Position numbers and translations under genes: made by a program. Under the pieces are notes generated by a model, which searched no databases, had not been told where the DNA came from, and was given only the letters and a program-made list of their open reading frames with translations. This document shows, one piece after another, positions 61,919 through 64,000 of a stretch of 64,000 bases of DNA. This DNA is from Sphaerolaimus hirsutus (Eukaryota; Nematoda; Chromadorea; Monhysterida; Sphaerolaimidae), in contig CAXIWS010000604.1 of the NCBI GenBank assembly GCA_964036195.1, positions 1-64,000 of the forward strand, given 5' to 3'. Numbering within the stretch: position 1 is the stretch's first letter; every line of letters starts with the position of its first letter.

Positions 61919-62052
61919 TGTTAAGTCCTGGATATGTGATTCACATTACATTTCCCCTGTTTGAGTATATAATGTTTTAACTAGCAAGCATTAGACACAA
62001 TGCGACACTACGACGAATAAATATGAAAACAACACCAGCTTCATATTTAACA
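61919..62052 (+). repeat. Right LTR
   Basis: 134 bp, identical to the left LTR. Preceded by the purine tract AAAGGGGGAA. Confidence 0.9.
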
Positions 62053-62254
62053 GACCCCTTCAAAAATCCAAGATGGCCAGTTCTCATAACTGGACTCATT
62101 CGTTGCAAAAGCATAGACAGGCGCACATATGCGCGCTCCAATCAATCAATAGACCTATGCAGTGTAACAGACGCCTCTATTACGCTACTAAATGAGGGTC
62201 ATTTATCGGCGGAGCTATAATGTCCCACATATATGCATTTTACTAGTGTTTATA

Positions 62255-62360
62255 CCGCGGACATTATACCTTCTTAAGTCAAAAATGTTGAAGGTATAAT
62301 GACCGCGAAGGTATGATGTCCGCGCGGACATCATATCTTCCGAAGGTAAGATGTCCATGG
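62255..62360. mobile_element. GGACATCATACCTTC-type palindromic repeat, copy 2
   Basis: GCGGACATTATACCTTC, GAAGGTATGATGTCCGCG, CGGACATCATATCTTCCG and GAAGGTAAGATGTCC units as at 55950-56065. Downstream, 62395-62490 has AATTATTCAAGGGAGAATTA units like those at 55310-55350. Confidence 0.55.
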
Positions 62361-62499
62361 AGGGAAGAATACCTGGAATCCAAATTGATCGTATGCCTTT
62401 AGGTGGGAATTATTCAAGGGAGAATTATTTTCCCCACTAGTCTTACAGGGGAATTATTCAAAAGTGGGAATGTTTCAAAGGGGAATTATGTATTTGTAG

Positions 62500-63309
62500 A
62501 TAGTAGATATAGTCGGCAGACATGATATTACGCAGGTTTGGTCCACTTATGTTTCGCTTCGCTGAGCGTCAATGAAATTCAACATCTTACTGAACAGCGA
62601 AGTGCGATACATCTTAAATACGGTAGAAAAACGGTGCACAGTGGGTCGTAAATATGTCAATATGTATAGTCGACAGACATATCATTCTACAAAATTGGAA
62701 AGTTATATTTTGTTCTTGTAGAGCGAACGAGAAAGGAATATAGTAAAAAAGAAAATATAAAGATAGTAAGAAGGAAAATAAAAATGTGCTGTTCTTTACG
62801 CACTCGTTTACTCCAATTTTTGTGCCGATAGGTGCTGCAAATTTTTGATTATACGTTTACCTACGTTTAATCTAATTCATATTTAGAAAAGTTACACGCT
62901 ATCGATTCATTTTGACAAAAACTTGTTACGTTCAAAATTTTGAATTCAGAAAACGTTCCCGCTTTGTATTTATTCAGATCCAGACGACGCTTGGATGGCA
63001 TCATGCCAAAAAACTCAACTACCTACACTTTGACGGGGGTTTGAATTGTGCGGGCACAATTGAATAGTTTCATTCCGTATATGCGTAAGCACGAGTCACC
63101 AAAACAGAGTTCTACGGGTTGGATACAGCGTGCATGATATGACATCATGCAACTCATTGTATAGTATCATGTCTGCCGAGTATACCTACCGTATTTCCTT
63201 AGAATACCCCCTCAAACTGGCCACCATGAATTAATACCCCCTCGAATACCCCCCCTAATTGAGAGTAAAGAGAACGTAAATGACGAAAGCTGCGGTTTGT
63301 GATCCAGAG
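62500..63309. other. Non-coding, no gene recognised
   Basis: AT-rich sequence. A CCGTATTTCC-family end with C runs lies at 63188-63260. No splice-flanked ORF is supported. Confidence 0.45.
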
Positions 63310-64000
63310 TAGTGATGGAATGGCGCCATGGCGCTGGCGCCATTTGAGGGCGCCAAAGGGCGCCGCGCCATGGCGCCATTGGCGCTTGGCGCCCTTTTTC
63401 TGTGGCGCCCTTGGCGCCTGGCGCCCACATTCTGAAAGGCGCCATGGCGCCCTTGGCGCTTGGCGCCCTTTTTCCGTGGCGCCCTTGGCGCCTGGCGCCC
63501 TGCTTTTCAAGGGCGCCAAAAAGGCGCCAGCAGGGTTTCAAGGTGAGAGCTGTATAAATGGTAAAAAAAGTTGAAAAACGCATTTATGGATGATCTGAAT
63601 TCGCCAGAAAAATGGACAAAGTGGTGTGAGTGGGTATAAAACTTTTGTGCAACGGTTCATCAGATGTGTCTGACAGATCAGAAGACGAGAATGATGGAAC
63701 GTTGAACTTGTAAAATCATAAATCAACGGATTCAAATCGTTGCAATTCCGTTTTTTTGTCCATTTCGAGGAAACATGATTGGAAAAGTCAATTTAAAGTG
63801 AATGGATTTTTGTCAAATGACATTATCCATTGTGTGTGTTTGAATTGTCATATGAATTTTACTCAAAATTTTTTGTTCCTAGTGTTGCCTTTGTTCATTA
63901 CACCCTGGAGAATGCAAATTAAGTAGTGAATGCATGCTAGGGTGCTGTAGAAACACTTTTAGCACACACAGTGTGTTGTATGCACTTATTTATCCTGGCG
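63310..64000. mobile_element. hAT-like MITE, GGCGCC-filled (cut by window end)
   Basis: It starts TAGTGATGGAATGGCGCC and follows the 6159-6970 element closely through the AT-rich core (ATTCGCCAGAAAAATGGACA) to TATTTATCCTGGCG at the window edge. The left flank is ATCCAGAG, the expected 8-bp duplication if the right end is found outside. Confidence 0.85.

Larger units (their letters stand above)
56810..62052 (+). mobile_element. Young gag-only LTR retrotransposon, identical LTRs, 5-bp TSD
   Basis: LTRs at 56810-56943 and 61919-62052 (134 bp, TGTTAAG..TTTAACA) appear identical base for base. The 5-bp duplication GACCC is exact (56805-56809, 62053-62057). The primer site TGGTGGACG directly follows the left LTR, and a purine tract (AAAGGGGGAA) precedes the right LTR. 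It encodes a gag-like protein with one CCHC knuckle, but no reverse transcriptase, RNase H or integrase was recognised in 59682-61918. It is therefore probably non-autonomous. Confidence 0.85.

Noticed and set aside
63199-63583. Minus-strand ORFs rich in RQAPRAP / APGAKGAT
   Set aside because: Translation of the GGCGCC arrays of the hAT-like MITE; the same happens in the 6159-6970 copy.

Overview
This is a gene-poor, repeat-saturated stretch of an animal nuclear genome. Genes are spliced (GT/AG introns, pyrimidine-rich acceptors), there are no operons, and most of the sequence is small DNA transposons (MITEs), LTR elements and tandem arrays. Three tandem seven-transmembrane receptor genes resemble nematode-type chemoreceptors, and there is a KMT5A/Set8-type SET gene and a multi-exon Merlin/ISXO2-type transposase gene. 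A nematode with a transposon-inflated genome is my best guess, but nothing here proves it.

Layout. 1-3.6 kb: hAT-like MITEs around a two-exon small gene (948-1431). 3.7-10.1 kb (+): one gene of at least 15 coding segments: an Asp/Val-rich N-terminus, a zinc ribbon and an ISXO2/Merlin DDE domain. It runs into a 14-copy array of a 109-nt exon-like cassette (10.35-15.3 kb). 15.6-19.75 kb (+): a five-exon SET-domain gene, 276 codons. 20.9-23.0 kb: small unrecognised genes. 23.3-24.1 kb: an 824-bp hairpin. 25-31.6 kb: segmentally amplified units with inverted pairs of tRNA-like A/B-box sequences. 31.6-36.7 kb: MITE debris. 36.8-53.5 kb (-): three paralogous 7TM genes. The first contains in one intron a complete Ty3/Gypsy element (37905-44864, 5-bp target duplication CCCTC). 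56.8-62.05 kb: a very young LTR element (identical 134-bp LTRs, duplication GACCC) with a gag-like ORF and no recognisable polymerase. The right edge enters a second copy of the hAT MITE seen at 6.2 kb.

The main discovery candidate is a family of short hairpin transposons acting as introns (introner-like elements). Nine copies lie inside coding exons. All begin GTGCCA or GTGGCA in gene sense, end in a C-rich stretch plus CTG, CAG or ATG, and mostly carry a 3-bp C(A/T)G target duplication. Removing exactly element plus one duplication gives identical exon lengths in the three receptor paralogs (273, 175 or 193, and 298 nt), although each insertion is at a different place. Two copies give perfect GT-AG introns. 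The others end in TG, so either non-canonical splicing or recent gene disruption must be decided with RNA data.

A second theme is a set of hAT-like MITEs (8-bp duplications verified for several) whose interiors are arrays of a short, often palindromic motif that differs between families: GGGACC, GGGATC, CGATATT, GGCGCC, GGCACC or AGCGCTTTTT.
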